This document shows, piece after piece, positions 62,286-64,000 of a stretch of DNA of 64,000 nt. This DNA is from Lachnospiraceae bacterium NE2001 (GTDB taxonomy: Bacteria; Bacillota; Clostridia; Lachnospirales; Lachnospiraceae). Within the stretch, counting starts at the first letter, position 1. Each line of letters starts with the position of its first letter. The notes below the pieces were generated by a model. That model had not been told where the DNA came from. It saw nothing but the letters and a program-made list of their open reading frames with translations, and did not search any database. The position numbers and the translations under genes are program-made. Where the stretch lies: positions 1-64,000 of the forward strand of contig FOEK01000009.1 in assembly GCA_900110635.1 (NCBI GenBank), in the 5' to 3' direction.

Positions 62286-63257
62286 TTGAAGAGGGATGTA
62301 GTAGCATTAGGGGAGTTATTAATAGATTTTACAGAAAATGGAACCAGCTCTCAGGGTAATCCGATAATGGAAGCAAATCCTGGTGGGGCACCATGCAATG
62401 TGCTTGCTATGCTGACTCGTCTTGGGCACAGCACTGCATTTATTGGCAAGGTCGGAGAGGATATGTTCGGAACTCAGCTGGAGGAGTCACTGAAGGAGGT
62501 TGGTATTGGAACGGAAGGCCTGATAAAAGACACACAGGTTCATACCACACTCGCCTTTGTTCATACATTTCCTGATGGAGACAGGGACTTCTCATTTTAC
62601 AGAAATCCAGGCGCTGATATGATGCTTAGTGAAGCTGATATAGATGGTGAAATGATATCAAACTGTAAGATATTCCATTTTGGTTCTTTATCTATGACAT
62701 CGGAGCCGGTTAGATCTGCTACGGTTAAGACACTGGAAATTGCTAAAAAAGCAGGGGTTATCATATCATTTGATCCTAATCTTCGTGAACCGCTGTGGAA
62801 TACATTGGATGATGCAAAGCGTGAGATATCCTATGGTATGGGAATGTGCGATATTCTTAAGATATCAGACAACGAGATAACTTGGTTCACCGGTGAAGAG
62901 GACTATGATACCGGAGTAGAGAAGCTGATGGAGCAGTATCCCAATATCAGGATGATACTTCTTTCTATGGGACGTGATGGCAGCAGCTGTTATCAAAAGG
63001 GAAGAAAGGTAACTGTAATGCCATTCCTGCAGGAGAATACCATAGAGACAACTGGAGCAGGAGATACCTTCTGTGCAGGCGTACTTCACTATGTTCTTGA
63101 TAATGGTCTCAAGGATTATACTGAAGAAGAGATGAAGGATATGCTGACATTTGCAAATGCAGCAGCATCCATTATTACTACCAGAAAGGGTGCTCTCAGG
63201 GTTATGCCTTCCAGAGAAGAGGTGGAGGCCCTGATCAGCAGTAAGCAGAAAAATTAA
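62286..63257 (+). CDS. PfkB-family fructokinase
   Basis: 323 residues from TTG 62286, with GGGAGGTG just upstream and no closer ATG. The N-terminal ribokinase signature region NPGGAPCNVLAMLTRLG and C-terminal TTGAGDTFCAGVL (catalytic Asp, anion hole) are intact. VALGELLIDF at the start is typical of fructokinases. It phosphorylates fructose with ATP to fructose 6-phosphate. The amylosucrase gene 129 bases downstream releases fructose from sucrose, which fits well. Confidence 0.9.
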   Translation: MKRDVVALGELLIDFTENGTSSQGNPIMEANPGGAPCNVLAMLTRLGHSTAFIGKVGEDMFGTQLEESLKEVGIGTEGLIKDTQVHTTLAFVHTFPDGDRDFSFYRNPGADMMLSEADIDGEMISNCKIFHFGSLSMTSEPVRSATVKTLEIAKKAGVIISFDPNLREPLWNTLDDAKREISYGMGMCDILKISDNEITWFTGEEDYDTGVEKLMEQYPNIRMILLSMGRDGSSCYQKGRKVTVMPFLQENTIETTGAGDTFCAGVLHYVLDNGLKDYTEEEMKDMLTFANAAASIITTRKGALRVMPSREEVEALISSKQKN

Positions 63258-63274
63258 TACTAAATCACATAAAT

Positions 63275-63306
63275 AAAGTGCTTGCGTTTTGCAGGCACTT
63301 TTTTTA
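63275..63306 (+). terminator. Terminator after the fructokinase gene
   Basis: AAAGTGCTTGC pairs with GCAGGCACTTT (one G-T pair), loop GTTTT, followed by a run of T. So fructokinase is separately terminated from the amylosucrase. Confidence 0.88.
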
Positions 63307-63386
63307 TAATCGAATTATGAAATCGATTACAAGCTTATTACAAAATGAGTTTCAATAGACTGTGAGATTAAAAAGAGGGTATCAGT

Positions 63387-64000
63387 ATGGTAAATAAAAG
63401 CAAATGGGATAAGACGTTTCTAGAGAGACTTGATGTCTATTACGATGAACTGAAATGGCTGTATTATGAGCTTTACCAGAGCGATGAGCAGGCCTTTGAT
63501 TACTTTATTAAGATGCTTTATTCATATTTTAAAAAGAGGAATAAGACTCTTAGGGAAATGGATGAGGCTCGTATAGTGGTCGAAGACTGGTTTGCAAGTA
63601 ATGATATGCTCGGAATGCTCATGTATACGGACTGCTTTGCAGGAAATCTTAAGGGAGTAAGAAAGCATCTGGATTATATAGAGGAGTGCGGAGTTAATTA
63701 TATCCATCTTATGCCTCTTCTGGAAAGCCCGGAAGGAAAGAGTGACGGGGGCTACGCCGTATCTGATTTTAGAAAGGTTGAGCCTTCTCTTGGTACTATG
63801 CGTGATCTTGCTGAGCTTTCAAAGGATTGCCATGCAAGAGGAATAAGCGTATGTCTTGACTTTGTAATGAACCATACAAGCGAGGAGCACGAGTGGGCTA
63901 AGAGAGCAAAGGCTGGTGAGAAGGAATATCAGGACAGATATTTCTTCTTTGATGGCTGGGATATACCTAGCCGATATGAGGAGACAGTTCCACAGGTGTT
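63387..64000 (+). CDS. Amylosucrase-type GH13 enzyme (3' partial)
   Basis: The first ~204 residues only; it runs off the right edge. ATG 63387 (MVNKSKWDKTF) follows AAAGAGGGT. The all-helical N-terminal domain (~1-85: YELYQSDEQAFDYFIKML) is the hallmark of amylosucrases. The GH13 barrel follows: YTDCFAGNLKGVRKHLDYI, VNYIHLMPLLESPEGKSDGGYAVSDF and LDFVMNHTSEEHEWA (region I, with the D..NH pair). It would split sucrose, transfer glucose to a glucan and release fructose. The catalytic Asp/Glu lie beyond the window, and a sucrose phosphorylase or related hydrolase remains possible. Confidence 0.85.
   Translation, partial: MVNKSKWDKTFLERLDVYYDELKWLYYELYQSDEQAFDYFIKMLYSYFKKRNKTLREMDEARIVVEDWFASNDMLGMLMYTDCFAGNLKGVRKHLDYIEECGVNYIHLMPLLESPEGKSDGGYAVSDFRKVEPSLGTMRDLAELSKDCHARGISVCLDFVMNHTSEEHEWAKRAKAGEKEYQDRYFFFDGWDIPSRYEETVPQV

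Overview
The window is chromosomal DNA from a low-GC Gram-positive anaerobe, most likely a Lachnospiraceae member of the Butyrivibrio/Pseudobutyrivibrio/Roseburia kind (inference). The grounds are strong AGGAGG ribosome sites, several TTG/GTG starts, lipoprotein and cell-envelope types typical of Firmicutes, an FprA diiron flavoprotein for O2/NO detoxification, a large repertoire of sugar-binding proteins and a Cys-less PurF-like protein of the kind I recall from this family. No phage, transposase, CRISPR array or rRNA was seen. There is one tRNA, tRNA-Gly(CCC).

Layout. Bases 1-8738 hold three giant sensory genes read as one operon: an amino-acid permease fused to a hybrid histidine kinase, a twin-solute-binding-domain diguanylate cyclase, and a membrane PAS protein that has HisKA and two receivers but no ATPase domain. 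Bases 8.8-17.4 kb are mixed housekeeping: MIF-like tautomerase, HAD phosphatase, AEC transporter, upp, a DUF975 membrane protein, a YegS-like lipid kinase, a Na/Pi symporter with PhoU-like tail, and the decayed remnant of a response regulator. Bases 17.4-25.7 kb carry a Cu-ATPase fused to a CopZ-like chaperone, the FprA flavoprotein, a PurF-like protein, rlmH, vanZ-like and a SulP transporter.

Bases 25.8-37.2 kb start with a D,D-carboxypeptidase. A complete sugar sensing and uptake locus follows: membrane-anchored binding-protein sensor, YesM/LytS kinase, YesN/AraC regulator, a binding lipoprotein, then ChvE/XylF-, XylG- and XylH-like ABC transporter genes. It resembles the XylFII-LytS-YesN/XylFGH arrangement known from clostridia. 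Bases 37.3-47.1 kb contain an NhaC antiporter, the tRNA, a MacB-like ABC exporter bracketed by 22-bp inverted repeats, a small XRE-regulated membrane operon, and a Nat-type ABC exporter (one ATPase, two permeases).

Bases 47.2-64 kb contain thioredoxin and its reductase, a CorA-type channel, a CPBP-like membrane protein, a giant FtsX-type permease with heptad-repeat coiled coils paired with a GAF-domain ABC ATPase, a tRNA-dihydrouridine synthase, two uncharacterised small membrane proteins, both subunits of a type IIA topoisomerase (probably topo IV), a PfkB fructokinase and the start of an amylosucrase. The last two together would break down sucrose.

Several families of short palindromic intergenic repeats recur through the window (TGTGACAAA hairpins, GTGCAATGGGGACGG units, GACAGGGGACGG palindromes, TGTTGTCA palindromes) and look like REP-type elements. 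All coordinates, motif matches and spacings were read by eye. No database search, structure prediction or statistics was run.
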